From positions 540,019 through 604,018 of the forward strand of contig CAJUSW010000001.1 of the NCBI GenBank assembly GCA_910589485.1: DNA of 64,000 nucleotides. The letters run 5' to 3'. Of this stretch, positions 25,413-35,229 are shown piece by piece; position 1 is the first letter of the stretch; each line of letters starts with the position of its first letter. Source of the DNA: an uncultured Duncaniella sp. GTDB lineage: Bacteria; Bacteroidota; Bacteroidia; Bacteroidales; Muribaculaceae. Below the pieces are notes generated by a model, which saw nothing but the letters and a program-made list of their open reading frames with translations, was not told the origin of the DNA and made no database searches. The position numbers and the translations under genes are program-made.

Positions 25413-27656
25413 ATGAATCCAATCAAAAAAACCATCGCGCTGCCCGATGGCCGCACAATCACCCTGGAGACAGGTAAGCTGGCCAAGCAAGCCGATGGAG
25501 CGGTAGAATTACGCATGGGCAACACCATGCTCCTCGCTACAGTATGCTCGGCCAAGGAGGCCGGCGAAGGTGTTGACTTTATGCCCCTGACTGTAGAGTA
25601 CAAAGAAAAATTCTCGTCCAACGGACGTTTCCCCGGCGGTTTCACTAAGCGCGAAGGCCGTGCAGGCGACTATGAAATCTTAACCTCACGCCTCGTTGAC
25701 CGCGCACTCCGCCCCCTTTTCCCCGACAATTATCATGCTGACACCATCGTACAGGTGACCATGTACTCGGCCGACGGTGTCGATATGCCCGACGCTCTTG
25801 CCGGACTGGCCGCCTCAGCTGCCATGGCTGTGAGCGATATCCCCTTCAACGGCCCCATCTCCGAGGTGCGTGTGGCCCGTATTGACGGACAGTTTGTAAT
25901 CAACCCCACCTTCGAGCAGTGCGAGAAGGCCGACATGGAGCTGATGGTAGGCGCTACCTACGACAACATCATGATGGTTGAGGGCGAGATGAACGAGGTG
26001 AGCGAAGCTGACCTCCTCGAAGCCCTCCGCGTGGCTCACGAAGCCATCAAGGATCAGTGCAAGGCTCAGATGGAACTGGCTGAGGAAGCCGGTGCAACCG
26101 TGAAGCGCGAATACTGCCACGAGGTGAACGACGAGGATCTGCGCAAGGATGTACGCGAGAAGTGCTACGACAAGGCTTATGCCATCGCCAAGGCCGGATG
26201 TGCCGACAAGCACTGGCGCCAGGACAGCTTCGACGCCATCTGCGAGGAATACATCGACTCACTCCCCGAGGAGGAGCGCGAGGAGAAGGCTCCCCTTGTG
26301 AAGCGCTACTACCACGACGTTGAGAAGGAGGCCATGCGCCGCTGTGTACTCGACGAGGGCATACGTCTCGACGGCCGTAAGACCAACGAGATCCGCCCCA
26401 TCTGGTGCGAGACCGACTACCTGCCCGGACCTCACGGATCAGCCGTGTTCACCCGCGGTGAGACCCAGTCGCTCGCAACCGTAACCCTCGGCACCAAGCT
26501 CGACGAGAAGATCCTCGACGACGTGCTCAACCAGGGCCGCGAGCGCTTCCTACTCCACTATAACTTCCCCCCCTTCTCGACCGGCGAAGCCCGCGCTCCC
26601 CGCGGTGTAGGCCGTCGCGAGGTAGGACACGGCAATCTTGCCCACCGCGCACTCAAGCGTATGTTCCCCGATGATTTCCCCTACGTATGCCGCATCGTGA
26701 GCGACATCCTCGAGAGCAACGGCTCGTCGTCGATGGCCACCGTATGTGCCGGCACACTGTCACTGCTCGACGCAGGCGTGAAGATGAAGCGCCCCGTGAG
26801 CGGTATCGCAATGGGTCTGATCTCGGACGGCGAGAAGTATGCAGTGCTCTCCGACATCCTCGGCGATGAGGACCACCTGGGCGACATGGACTTCAAGGTG
26901 ACCGGTACCCGCAACGGTATCACCGCCACCCAGATGGACATCAAGGTGGACGGTCTCAGCTATGAGATCCTCGAGAAAGCTCTCAACCAGGCCAAGGAAG
27001 GCCGTCTCCATATCCTCGACAAGATCGAGGAGACCATCCCTGCACCCCGCGAGGACTACAAGCCTCACGTGCCCCGCATCGTGACCATGCTCATCCCCAA
27101 GGAGCTGATCGGTGCTGTGATTGGCCCGGGCGGAAAGGTGATCCAGGGTATCCAGGAGGCCAGCGGCGCTACAGTAAGCATCGACGAGATCCCCGACGGC
27201 GGATACATCGAGGTGGCTGCAGCCAACAAGCCTTCGATCGACAAGGCTCTCGAGATGATCAACGCTATCGTTGAGCTTCCCGAGGAGGGCAAGGTGTATA
27301 CCGGCAAGGTGCGCTCGATCCTCGAGTTCGGTGCATTTGTCGAGTTCATGCCCAACCGCGACGGTCTGCTCCACATCTCGGAGATCTCATGGGATCGCCT
27401 CGAGAACATGGAGGCTTCCGGACTTAAGGAAGGCGACCAGGTAGAGGTGAAGCTGATCGAGATCGACAAGAAGACCGGCAAGTACCGCCTGTCTATGCGT
27501 GCCCTTCAGCCCAAACCCGAAGGTTACGTAGAGCGCGAGCGTGCTCCCCGTGGCGACCGTCCCCGTCGTGAGGGTGGTGACCGCCGCGACCGTGGCGACC
27601 GCGGCCCCCGCCGTGAAGGTGGCGACCGTCCCCGCCGCGAGCCCCGTCGTGACTAA
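25413..27656 (+). CDS. pnp: Polyribonucleotide nucleotidyltransferase (PNPase)
   Basis: The 747-residue phosphorolytic 3'-5' exoribonuclease has two RNase PH domains separated by a helical linker (residues about 1-230, linker to 310, then 310-545). RFLLHYNFPPFSTGEA and the SSSMATVCAG block of the second domain are clear. A KH domain follows (LIGAVIGPGGKVIQGI, near 568), then an S1 domain (GKVYTGKVRSILEFGAFVEF). The last ~40 residues form a low-complexity Arg/Gly/Asp tail with repeated RREGGDR units, a common Bacteroidetes extension that probably aids RNA binding. Monocistronic, with a strong terminator at 27680-27730. Confidence 0.97.
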   Translation: MNPIKKTIALPDGRTITLETGKLAKQADGAVELRMGNTMLLATVCSAKEAGEGVDFMPLTVEYKEKFSSNGRFPGGFTKREGRAGDYEILTSRLVDRALRPLFPDNYHADTIVQVTMYSADGVDMPDALAGLAASAAMAVSDIPFNGPISEVRVARIDGQFVINPTFEQCEKADMELMVGATYDNIMMVEGEMNEVSEADLLEALRVAHEAIKDQCKAQMELAEEAGATVKREYCHEVNDEDLRKDVREKCYDKAYAIAKAGCADKHWRQDSFDAICEEYIDSLPEEEREEKAPLVKRYYHDVEKEAMRRCVLDEGIRLDGRKTNEIRPIWCETDYLPGPHGSAVFTRGETQSLATVTLGTKLDEKILDDVLNQGRERFLLHYNFPPFSTGEARAPRGVGRREVGHGNLAHRALKRMFPDDFPYVCRIVSDILESNGSSSMATVCAGTLSLLDAGVKMKRPVSGIAMGLISDGEKYAVLSDILGDEDHLGDMDFKVTGTRNGITATQMDIKVDGLSYEILEKALNQAKEGRLHILDKIEETIPAPREDYKPHVPRIVTMLIPKELIGAVIGPGGKVIQGIQEASGATVSIDEIPDGGYIEVAAANKPSIDKALEMINAIVELPEEGKVYTGKVRSILEFGAFVEFMPNRDGLLHISEISWDRLENMEASGLKEGDQVEVKLIEIDKKTGKYRLSMRALQPKPEGYVERERAPRGDRPRREGGDRRDRGDRGPRREGGDRPRREPRRD

Positions 27657-27679
27657 ACAGCGCAGACTACTATAATATA

Positions 27680-27730
27680 AAAGGTTAAAGACCACGAGGA
27701 GATGATCCCGGTCTTTAACCTTTTTTCTTT
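27680..27730 (+). terminator. Intrinsic terminator of pnp
   Basis: A perfect 14-bp stem, AAAGGTTAAAGACC (27680-27693) with GGTCTTTAACCTTT (27710-27723), is followed by T's. Confidence 0.95.
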
Positions 27731-27856
27731 TCACGTGCCGGGCTTGCATATCATGAAAAAACACGATACCTTTGCCGGCATATTGGATAAGAGGTCGTTT
27801 TTAAGAGATCTCGGAATAAGCATCAGCAATCTGCAATACTACACCAGGGCGCTAAC

Positions 27857-28645
27857 ATGATTCCAAAGAAAATACATTACTGCTGGTTTGGCGGAAAGGC
27901 TCTGCCTGAGGACACCGTGAGATATATCGGGTCGTGGAGGAGACATTGCCCCGACTATGAGATAAAGGAGTGGAACGAGAGTAATTTCGACCTGGATATG
28001 TTTCCCTACGTAAGGGAGGCCTACGATGCGGGGAAATATGCTTTCGTGTCGGACGTGGCCCGGCTGTATGCGCTCGCTTCGGAAGGGGGCGTGTATATGG
28101 ACACCGATGTGGAGGTGCTGAAACCGCTGGACTGTTTTCTCGGCCATGAGGCATTTTCGGGTTTCGAGGATGCAGGGCATGTGACCACCGGTGTGATCGG
28201 GTCGGAAAAAGGAGGGAAATATGTCAGCGAGAATCTTGCCGAATATGGCAAAAGGCATTTCGTAAAGGAGGACGGCTCGCTCGACACCACTACCAATGTG
28301 GCTGTGATGACCGACTACATGAAACGCCACGGCCTGAGGATGGACGACAGTCTACAGGAGTTACCGGGGCTCATCACCATATATCCGCGCGAGTATTTCT
28401 GCCCCAAGGATTCGTATGCCTACTCGCGCAATCCGGGATGCGTGACGGAGAATACCCACACTATACACTATTTCGCCGGAACATGGCAGATACGCAACAC
28501 GCCCGAATACATACGTCTGCGCAAGAAGTACAGAATAATCCCCTACTTCATACGCAAGAAACTGATTCTCGCCCTGCTCGGGGAGAATAAAAAGGGTTTC
28601 TTCCCGGGGATGATGAAAATACTGGGAATAAAACCGAAACATTAA
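27857..28645 (+). CDS. Glycosyltransferase with DXD motif (capsule/LPS type)
   Basis: The 262-residue cytoplasmic glycosyltransferase belongs to the short Gly_transf_sug group. It opens with IPKKIHYCWFGGKALP, has CPDYEIKEWNESN, and contains the metal/nucleotide-sugar DXD motif in GGVYMDTDVEVLKPLD (near residue 80). No signal or membrane segment. Such enzymes add a sugar during cell-surface polysaccharide assembly, but no other polysaccharide gene is adjacent, so the acceptor is unknown. A TACCTTTG -7 box lies at 27767-27774 and the bidirectional hairpin follows it. Confidence 0.85.
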   Translation: MIPKKIHYCWFGGKALPEDTVRYIGSWRRHCPDYEIKEWNESNFDLDMFPYVREAYDAGKYAFVSDVARLYALASEGGVYMDTDVEVLKPLDCFLGHEAFSGFEDAGHVTTGVIGSEKGGKYVSENLAEYGKRHFVKEDGSLDTTTNVAVMTDYMKRHGLRMDDSLQELPGLITIYPREYFCPKDSYAYSRNPGCVTENTHTIHYFAGTWQIRNTPEYIRLRKKYRIIPYFIRKKLILALLGENKKGFFPGMMKILGIKPKH

Positions 28646-28660
28646 CCTGCGAAAGATTAA

Positions 28661-28698
28661 TTGCCCCCGGAAGCACGGTTCAGAGCTTTCGGGGGCAA
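28661..28698. terminator. Bidirectional terminator between convergent genes
   Basis: TTGCCCCCGGAAG (28661-28673) pairs with CTTTCGGGGGCAA (28686-28698). It lies between the glycosyltransferase stop and the GH13 stop. Confidence 0.8.
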
Positions 28699-28732
28699 CT
28701 ATCATAGGACGGGCGTCAGGATACGCCCATTA

Positions 28733-30436
28733 TTATTTCTCGCGGACGTCGCGGTGCTTGATTTTCCACACCACGGCGTCGTAAGGGGGTATCATAGTTG
28801 TGAAAGGCTCGGTAGAAGAGAGGGTCTTGAGATCGGTCTCTCCGGTGAGCAGTTCGCGTGACATCACCTGCCCCTCGGGGATGTTGAGCATCTCGAGCGC
28901 GTGGCGCGGGATATTCACGGCGAGGTCACAGGAATCGGATGAGAAATTGACAGCTATCAGCAATGTCACACCCTCCTGGCTACGCATGAACACATACTGG
29001 CGGTGGGGGTTGAGAGTGGGGTTCTGATAGTTGACATACATCAGATCGTAGAAGCGACCGTGGGATATGGCCTTCTCGGTATTGCAGAGTTTGAGAATGG
29101 TGGCATACTTTGCCCTGAGCCAACGCTCACGGGGTGTAAGCTGTGAACCGTCGGGATTGCCGTCGTTGTACCACCGGCGCAATGTGCCGAGGCTCCAGTA
29201 ATCAAATATTGTGGTGCGGCCGTCGTATCCGCTGAATCCCTCGGAATCGGTGGCCTGCTCGCCGAGCTCCTGGCCGGCATATATCATCATCGGACCGGTC
29301 GAGATCATAGAGCTGACCACAAGCGAGGGGATCACCTTGGCGGGATCACCGGCATAGAACTTGGATCCGAAGCGCTGCTCATCGTGATTCTCGAGGAAGT
29401 TAAGCATATGGGGCTGGATGCCCTCGATAGTCTGCCAGCAATTGGTGATTGTCGCGGCCGAATAGTTGGAGCACTGGATGCCACGGAGCGTATCGTAGAG
29501 GTTCACCTTGTCATAGAGGTAGTCGAAACCTCCGGTGAAGATGAAATCGCGGTAAAGCGACACGTCATATATCTCGGCAATGAATTTCACATGAGGATAG
29601 CGGTCCTTGACATTGGGGATCGCCCACTGCCAGAATTCCAGAGGCACCATGAACACCATGTCGCAACGGAAGGCGTCGACCCCCTTGGAAGCCCAGAAGC
29701 GGAGGATGTGGAGCATCTTGAACCACGTGTCGGGAATAGGATCGTAATGTGCCGAGCCGTTTAACGGATCACGGCCGTAATTGAGCTTAACGGTCTCGTA
29801 CCAGTTGTTGACACCGGGGAATGCCGAGAAACAATCGTCGCCCGTAGCCTTGGCGGGAAATTCCACATAGGCTTTCTTACCGCTTCCAAGGTCGATGGAG
29901 GGGGCGAAGAGCTGGCGGGTGATGTAATAGTAATTGTTATTGGGGGTGAAGAACATGCCGGTGTCGTCGTGAGCGCCGAAATCCTCAATGCCTGCCGGAG
30001 CCACGTCGGAGTGGTAGCAACGGGCAGTGTGGTTGGGCACGAAGTCGATTATCACCTCGAGTCCGGCGTCGTGGGTGCGGGCCACGAGAGCCTCGAACTC
30101 GGCCATACGCTCATCCACATTCACGGCAATGTCGGGGTCGATGTCGTAATAATCCTTGATGGCATAGGGGGAACCTGCCTCGCCTTTCACCACGTGGGGA
30201 TTGTCAGGGGGAGTGATCCCCTGGTCACTGTAGTCGGTCTTGGTGGCATGCTCTATGACACCTGTGTACCACACAGCGGTGACACCGAGTTCCTTTATAC
30301 CGCTGAGCACCTTGTCGGTAATATCATTCATTTTCCCCACGCCATTCTGCGAAATGGTGCCGTTGGGGACACATGTGGTGTTGGTATTAGTGAAGAGACG
30401 AGGAAAGAGCTGGTAGATGATCGGTTTACGGTTCAT
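28733..30436 (-). CDS. Alpha-amylase family glycoside hydrolase (GH13)
   Basis: The 567-residue protein has the GH13 conserved regions in order: DFVPNHTAR (region I), the nucleophile Asp in DAFRCDMVFM, the acid/base Glu in KFIAEIYD, and the transition-state Asp in FLENHDEQR. There is no signal peptide, so it probably acts on internal alpha-glucans or oligosaccharides rather than as an exported SusG-like enzyme. The C-terminal ~80 residues look like the usual beta-sandwich domain. It is 26 bases downstream of the patatin gene on the same strand. Exact specificity cannot be read. Confidence 0.9.
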   Translation of the reverse strand: MNRKPIIYQLFPRLFTNTNTTCVPNGTISQNGVGKMNDITDKVLSGIKELGVTAVWYTGVIEHATKTDYSDQGITPPDNPHVVKGEAGSPYAIKDYYDIDPDIAVNVDERMAEFEALVARTHDAGLEVIIDFVPNHTARCYHSDVAPAGIEDFGAHDDTGMFFTPNNNYYYITRQLFAPSIDLGSGKKAYVEFPAKATGDDCFSAFPGVNNWYETVKLNYGRDPLNGSAHYDPIPDTWFKMLHILRFWASKGVDAFRCDMVFMVPLEFWQWAIPNVKDRYPHVKFIAEIYDVSLYRDFIFTGGFDYLYDKVNLYDTLRGIQCSNYSAATITNCWQTIEGIQPHMLNFLENHDEQRFGSKFYAGDPAKVIPSLVVSSMISTGPMMIYAGQELGEQATDSEGFSGYDGRTTIFDYWSLGTLRRWYNDGNPDGSQLTPRERWLRAKYATILKLCNTEKAISHGRFYDLMYVNYQNPTLNPHRQYVFMRSQEGVTLLIAVNFSSDSCDLAVNIPRHALEMLNIPEGQVMSRELLTGETDLKTLSSTEPFTTMIPPYDAVVWKIKHRDVREK

Positions 30437-30462
30437 TGGAATTCAGATAAGGCTTATGGGGT

Positions 30463-31266
30463 TCACTTGGCATCGGACGGACGCACGAAACCGGCCTGCA
30501 GCAAGGCCTGCATTGTGCTGTCGTATCCCGAGCGGAACACCCTGTTGATTTCTTTGAGGTTAAATACTTTGTATTTCGCTATGTCATTGATGCTGATTGC
30601 CAGGTCGCACAGCTCCATCTGGGGGATGGTGTTGGTCTTGACCAGGATGTCATAGGTGAGCTGGGCAATGTCGAGTATCGACTTGGGCTGTCCGCGCCGG
30701 GGGAGCGGTGAGCAGTTTACGCCTATGAGATACTTGCACTTGTCGCGCAACGCCCATGCCGGAAGGTTGGCCACAACGCCACCGTCCACGTATGTCACCC
30801 CATCGATCTTCACGGGTTTGAACACGATGGGGATACTGCATGATGCCGACACACGCTCGGCGATGTCGCCCTCGGTAAAGGCCACGGCCTTGTTGTTAAG
30901 CAGGTCGGTGGCACATACCACCGACGGGATGGGGAGCTCGGAAATATCGGAATATTTCACCTGCTTGCGCAGGAATTTGCGGAATCCGTCCATGGAGAAG
31001 AATCCGTCGCGAGGAACGGCAAGCTCGGCAAAACTACCGAACTTCGCATCGGCAAAAGCCTGGAGGATATCATGAGGCCGCATCCCCGACGCATACATCA
31101 CAGTGACCACGGCTCCGGCACTCACGCCGGCTATCACATCGGGCTTGATGCCCATCTCCTCAAGTGCCTGCAATGCTCCCGCATGGGCAAAACCGCGCGC
31201 ACCGCCACCACTGAGCACAAGGCCCAGCTTATACGGCTTACGGGAAAATCGGAGCATGTCAAGCAT
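30463..31266 (-). CDS. Patatin-like phospholipase family protein
   Basis: The 267-residue protein has the complete patatin catalytic set: the oxyanion Gly-rich loop LSGGGARGFAHAG, the nucleophile Ser in GVSAG (near residue 49), and the dyad Asp in YVDGGVVANLP (near 165). No signal peptide is obvious, so it is probably a cytosolic or peripheral lipid acyl hydrolase. The length is typical of the short RssA-like bacterial group. It may share a transcript with the GH13 gene downstream, although their functions do not obviously connect. Confidence 0.9.
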   Translation of the reverse strand: MLDMLRFSRKPYKLGLVLSGGGARGFAHAGALQALEEMGIKPDVIAGVSAGAVVTVMYASGMRPHDILQAFADAKFGSFAELAVPRDGFFSMDGFRKFLRKQVKYSDISELPIPSVVCATDLLNNKAVAFTEGDIAERVSASCSIPIVFKPVKIDGVTYVDGGVVANLPAWALRDKCKYLIGVNCSPLPRRGQPKSILDIAQLTYDILVKTNTIPQMELCDLAISINDIAKYKVFNLKEINRVFRSGYDSTMQALLQAGFVRPSDAK

Positions 31267-31429
31267 TGGATATACGGGTCACCATTATGATTGTATATTG
31301 CAAAATTAGTCAATTATAACTAATGACACAACTAAGAAACTGTTTAAAATTCATTTTAGTTTACTTTTAAGCGTCCCACCAATTATTATTTTTACAGCAA
31401 TTCCACAAGGGATTCTTGTCAAATTTAGC

Positions 31430-31437
31430 TAAATTTG
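31430..31437 (+). promoter_or_regulatory. Promoter -7 element directly before holB
   Basis: TAAATTTG ends five bases before the holB ATG at 31443, so a transcript from it would have almost no leader. No good -33 element is seen. Confidence 0.4.
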
Positions 31438-31442
31438 CAAAT

Positions 31443-32573
31443 ATGAAATTCAATGACATCCCATCACATGAGAATGTAAAACGCCAGTTGCGCGACATGG
31501 TGGCTGACGGGCGTGTGCCCCACGCACTTCTGCTTCACGGACCGTCGGGGACAGGCAAATTCATGCTTGCCCGGGCTTTCGCCCAGTATCTCCATTGCGA
31601 GCATCCCACGGCCGACGGCGAACCGTGCGAGGAATGTCGGGCCTGCCTGCAACACAGGTCGTTCAATCACGTGGATACCCGATACGTGTTTCCGGTGGTG
31701 AAGACCGACAAGATCAAGGAACCGGTGTCGGATGACTATCTCGACGAATTCCGCGAGTTCATCACCGGGAGTCCGTTCATGGATTTCGACCGCTGGGCCT
31801 CATCGTTTGACAAGAAGAATGCCCAGCCCATAATATATGTCTACGAGAGTGCCGAGCTTGAACGCCGGCTCGCGGTGTCGGCCACGGCCTCACGCTACAA
31901 GATCACCGTGATGTGGCTCCCCGAGAAGATGAACGAGCAGGCCGCCAACAAGTTGCTTAAACTCATCGAGGAGCCGTTTCCCGACACGGTGTTCATCCTC
32001 GTGAGCAACGACGCATCATCGATCCTCCCCACCATCAAGTCGCGGTGCCGTCCCATCGAAGTGACGCGCCTCGACGACGCATCGGTGGCCTCGTTTCTCT
32101 CCTCGCGTCTGGCCATGGACAAGCAGGATGCACTGGCTCTTGCCCACATCGCCTCAGGGAACGTCAACGCCGCCCTGAAATCGGTGGATGCCACAAGCGT
32201 GAGCCGCATGTTCTTCGATTATTTCGTCCAGCTGATGCGTCTGGCCTATCAGCGTGATGTGAAAGGGCTGAAACAATGGAGCGCGGATGTCACATCAATG
32301 GGCAGGGAGCAGGAGGTGAAATTCTACGATTACTGCCAGCGGTTGATACGCGAGAATTTCGTGTTCAATCTCCATGTGGATGAACTCACATATATGAACC
32401 GCACCGAGTCGCAGTTCAGCGAACGTTTTGCCCGCTTCATCACCGAAAGGAACGCCGAGGATATAATACGCCAGATGAACCGAGCCTCGGCCGACATAGC
32501 CGGCAACGCCAACGGCAAGATCGTAAACTTTGACTTCGCCATCAAGATGATCATTCTTATCAAGAACTATTAA
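31443..32573 (+). CDS. holB: DNA polymerase III subunit delta' (clamp loader)
   Basis: The 376-residue AAA+ clamp-loader subunit carries FNDIPSHENVKRQL at the start, the P-loop GPSGTGKF, the zinc-binding cysteines in HCEHPTADGEPCEECRAC, and the sensor region MNEQAANKLLKLIEEP. I chose ATG 31443 because the longer frame begins with a TTG and adds no conserved residues. It helps load the sliding clamp in replication. It is first in a plus-strand run (receptor, addB-like, hemW), with only 12 bases to the next gene. Confidence 0.93.
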   Translation: MKFNDIPSHENVKRQLRDMVADGRVPHALLLHGPSGTGKFMLARAFAQYLHCEHPTADGEPCEECRACLQHRSFNHVDTRYVFPVVKTDKIKEPVSDDYLDEFREFITGSPFMDFDRWASSFDKKNAQPIIYVYESAELERRLAVSATASRYKITVMWLPEKMNEQAANKLLKLIEEPFPDTVFILVSNDASSILPTIKSRCRPIEVTRLDDASVASFLSSRLAMDKQDALALAHIASGNVNAALKSVDATSVSRMFFDYFVQLMRLAYQRDVKGLKQWSADVTSMGREQEVKFYDYCQRLIRENFVFNLHVDELTYMNRTESQFSERFARFITERNAEDIIRQMNRASADIAGNANGKIVNFDFAIKMIILIKNY

Positions 32574-32585
32574 AGGCTCCTTGAA

Positions 32586-35195
32586 ATGCCCTCTATCTCC
32601 GTCAATCCATCAATCAAGGCTATAGGAGAAACCACCACCTTAATTAAATTGAGATGGTATATATCCATATTACTGTTACTTACATCAGTGACAGCAAGTG
32701 GGCAATGTTTAGTTTCCGGTCGTATCGTCGATATCAACAGTAGGGCAATTCCAGGGAGTCTCATCATACTCGAAAATTCCGACTCAAAAACTACAGTAAA
32801 ATCCAATACTGACAGTTTGGGTTATTTCAAGACTGAATTGCCAGCCGGCACATACAATTTTCGTTTTGATGCCACGGAGTACAAATCTTTAAAAGGCATC
32901 ATACAGCTTTTTGACGGGGATAATGCTGAATTAGGGGATATAGTGATGCAGAGAGATGATTCAAAGTCTAAAGCTAAAAACGATTCAAGCAAGCTGGTTG
33001 TATCCGGAAGAGTGGAAGATGAATTGGGTAATCCAATTGAGTTTGCAGCTGTAAGATTCCTCACATCCGATTCTGCTTTTATTACGGGCGTTGCAACAGA
33101 TAGTCTTGGCCAATTCACCGCAAATCTTCCATCAATCGGAAATTATAGGCTCATGGTATCTTTGTTGACTTATAACCCTACTATAAAAGCAATCGAAGTC
33201 AACCGTGATTCGTTGGTTCTCCCCACTATAATTTTGCAACGGAATGACAACGAATTGGCGGAAGTAACGGTTTCGGCCGGATATATCAACCGTGTGAACG
33301 GACATCTTCAGATAACTCCTGAAAAAACGCTTGTGAAACATGCGGCCTCAGGTTATCAATTACTGAATAATATCATGCTTCCAGGGGTAGAAGTTGATCC
33401 ATTTGATGGCATCGTGAGTCTCTACGGTCATCAAGTATCGCTATATATAAATGGACAACCTGCAGACTATCGTATGATTCAGAATCTACGTCCCAAAGAT
33501 GTAAGAGAAATAGAATATCATGATGCTCCGGTAGGACGCTACAGCACAGATTTTGCGGCTATAAATTTTATCACCAAAGAACAGAACACTGGAGGATATG
33601 TCACTCTTGACGCCCAACAAACCATAGGAGGTTATCTTGATGGGAGATACAACGGTTTCGCCAAAATAAACAATGGTCAGACCTCATATTACATATTTTC
33701 CGGATATAACCTGAAAAATGCTGTAGCTGATAAGGTTGTAAAAACTGAAGGATTCAGACTCCAATCAACGACAGTAGACCGATTTTTCAATTCTACCGGG
33801 GGGCGTAACAGAGATCATGGTGGATACGGCCAATTCACAATTCAGCATAGCAAAAACCGACGTTTTATAAGCGTCTCGGCAGGTGTAGTTACGGCCCAAT
33901 CCTCATCTACCGCTAATGGTATAACCACATATTCGGAACCTATCAATATCGATCAGATTACCTATTCACTCAACAAGAACAAGGCTATCAGTCCCAAACT
34001 GAGCTATTATGGTCAATTTGATATAAGGAAGAATGACTTACTCATCACAACCCTGAATACCTCATACTCCCATAATAAATATAATTACAATCATATATCT
34101 GATGAAAATAACGTCTTTTCAGACACCCGTGACAAGATGGTAAAACTTGAGGGACAAATCATGTATCAGATGAAATTTGAGCATCGCAATACATTGTCAT
34201 TTATCCTAATGGATATATTTAAAGCTGCTTCAACTGACTATCTCGGCACTCACGCGTCAAAGCAACAGATGTGGAATTCAGAAGCTCTTGCATTCGTAGA
34301 ATATACCCACCAACTGACCGACAGATTCAGATGCACTGTACGACCGGGTATTTCAATGGTCAATATCAATCTGAAAGGGCATGAGCAACATAATTTCTAT
34401 TTTCCAAGATTTTTCACTCAACTAACATTCAACCCAAACCGTAGCCAACAAATTAATTTCAGCTTATCTATAGGTAATACCATGACAAGCCTTTCAAGTC
34501 GCACGAGAGCTGTCCAACCAATCGACCTCATCATGTCGCGTCGTGGAAATCCCGACTTGAAGGACGTAAAACTTTATGATGCCAACATCAGTCATAGTAT
34601 TCAAGCTGAAAGAGTCAATATTAATACCCAACTGGCTCTGAGTTATAATTCCGATGCCCTCACCGCTGGCTATATACCAGAAAACGATCGATTAATAGTA
34701 GGTGTATATAATGGAAATTTCAAACGGGCAAGATTTTCTCCAAACATAACATGGAAAATCACAGACTCGTTCCGAGGTGAATTCGGTAGCGAACTATGTT
34801 ACATGTCTTATAACAATGAATACGATAGCCAGCATATCAACTATGCGTCAGCCAACCTCTCACTTATATATTTTACCGGAGACTTCTCCTTTAACCTAAA
34901 GAGCCATACCACCGGCCACGGACTTAATTCAGAGTATCGTTATTTATTCACGCCGGCTAATATCCAGTTTTCAGTTGCATGGACCCATGGTAACTGGCGA
35001 GTAGATGCCTGGGCAAAGTCTTTGAGCGGACAGAAAAGGAAGAGCTATATTCATTCTCCTTATTATAATATGTATCAACTTTCCCATGGACGGTTTTGTG
35101 GCATGACTAAGGTAGCTTATACATTTGATTTTGGACGCAAGGCTCAACGAGAACGCAAGAAAGCTGACACGTCCATTGATTCAAATATTCTTTAA
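32586..35195 (+). CDS. Outer membrane beta-barrel receptor (TonB-dependent receptor-like)
   Basis: The 869-residue protein has a signal segment (WYISILLLLTSVTASG, residues 24-39), then two tandem carboxypeptidase-regulatory-like domains (about 42-110 and 135-215). A plug-like region follows (near 225-330; ATDSLG, KDVREIEYHDAPVGRYS), then a long beta-barrel matching the outer membrane protein beta-barrel family common in Bacteroidetes. No SusD partner is adjacent. The DNA is distinctly more AT-rich than holB and the addB-like gene on either side, suggesting acquisition by transfer. A role in uptake or cell-surface binding is inferred; the ligand is unknown. Confidence 0.8.
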   Translation: MPSISVNPSIKAIGETTTLIKLRWYISILLLLTSVTASGQCLVSGRIVDINSRAIPGSLIILENSDSKTTVKSNTDSLGYFKTELPAGTYNFRFDATEYKSLKGIIQLFDGDNAELGDIVMQRDDSKSKAKNDSSKLVVSGRVEDELGNPIEFAAVRFLTSDSAFITGVATDSLGQFTANLPSIGNYRLMVSLLTYNPTIKAIEVNRDSLVLPTIILQRNDNELAEVTVSAGYINRVNGHLQITPEKTLVKHAASGYQLLNNIMLPGVEVDPFDGIVSLYGHQVSLYINGQPADYRMIQNLRPKDVREIEYHDAPVGRYSTDFAAINFITKEQNTGGYVTLDAQQTIGGYLDGRYNGFAKINNGQTSYYIFSGYNLKNAVADKVVKTEGFRLQSTTVDRFFNSTGGRNRDHGGYGQFTIQHSKNRRFISVSAGVVTAQSSSTANGITTYSEPINIDQITYSLNKNKAISPKLSYYGQFDIRKNDLLITTLNTSYSHNKYNYNHISDENNVFSDTRDKMVKLEGQIMYQMKFEHRNTLSFILMDIFKAASTDYLGTHASKQQMWNSEALAFVEYTHQLTDRFRCTVRPGISMVNINLKGHEQHNFYFPRFFTQLTFNPNRSQQINFSLSIGNTMTSLSSRTRAVQPIDLIMSRRGNPDLKDVKLYDANISHSIQAERVNINTQLALSYNSDALTAGYIPENDRLIVGVYNGNFKRARFSPNITWKITDSFRGEFGSELCYMSYNNEYDSQHINYASANLSLIYFTGDFSFNLKSHTTGHGLNSEYRYLFTPANIQFSVAWTHGNWRVDAWAKSLSGQKRKSYIHSPYYNMYQLSHGRFCGMTKVAYTFDFGRKAQRERKKADTSIDSNIL

Positions 35196-35229
35196 TCTCG
35201 TTATCCATGTCTTGAAATTTGCCGAATAG

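Noticed and set aside
26567..26573. Run of seven C in pnp as a second possible slippage tract
   Set aside because: It encodes the conserved NFPPFSTGEA block of PNPase in frame; it is ordinary codon use and one tract length is fixed by the protein.
27753..27860. A 35-codon frame ending in an ATGA overlap with the glycosyltransferase start
   Set aside because: The likely promoter -7 box (TACCTTTG, 27767-27774) lies inside its first codons, so the ATG would not be transcribed. No recognisable family.
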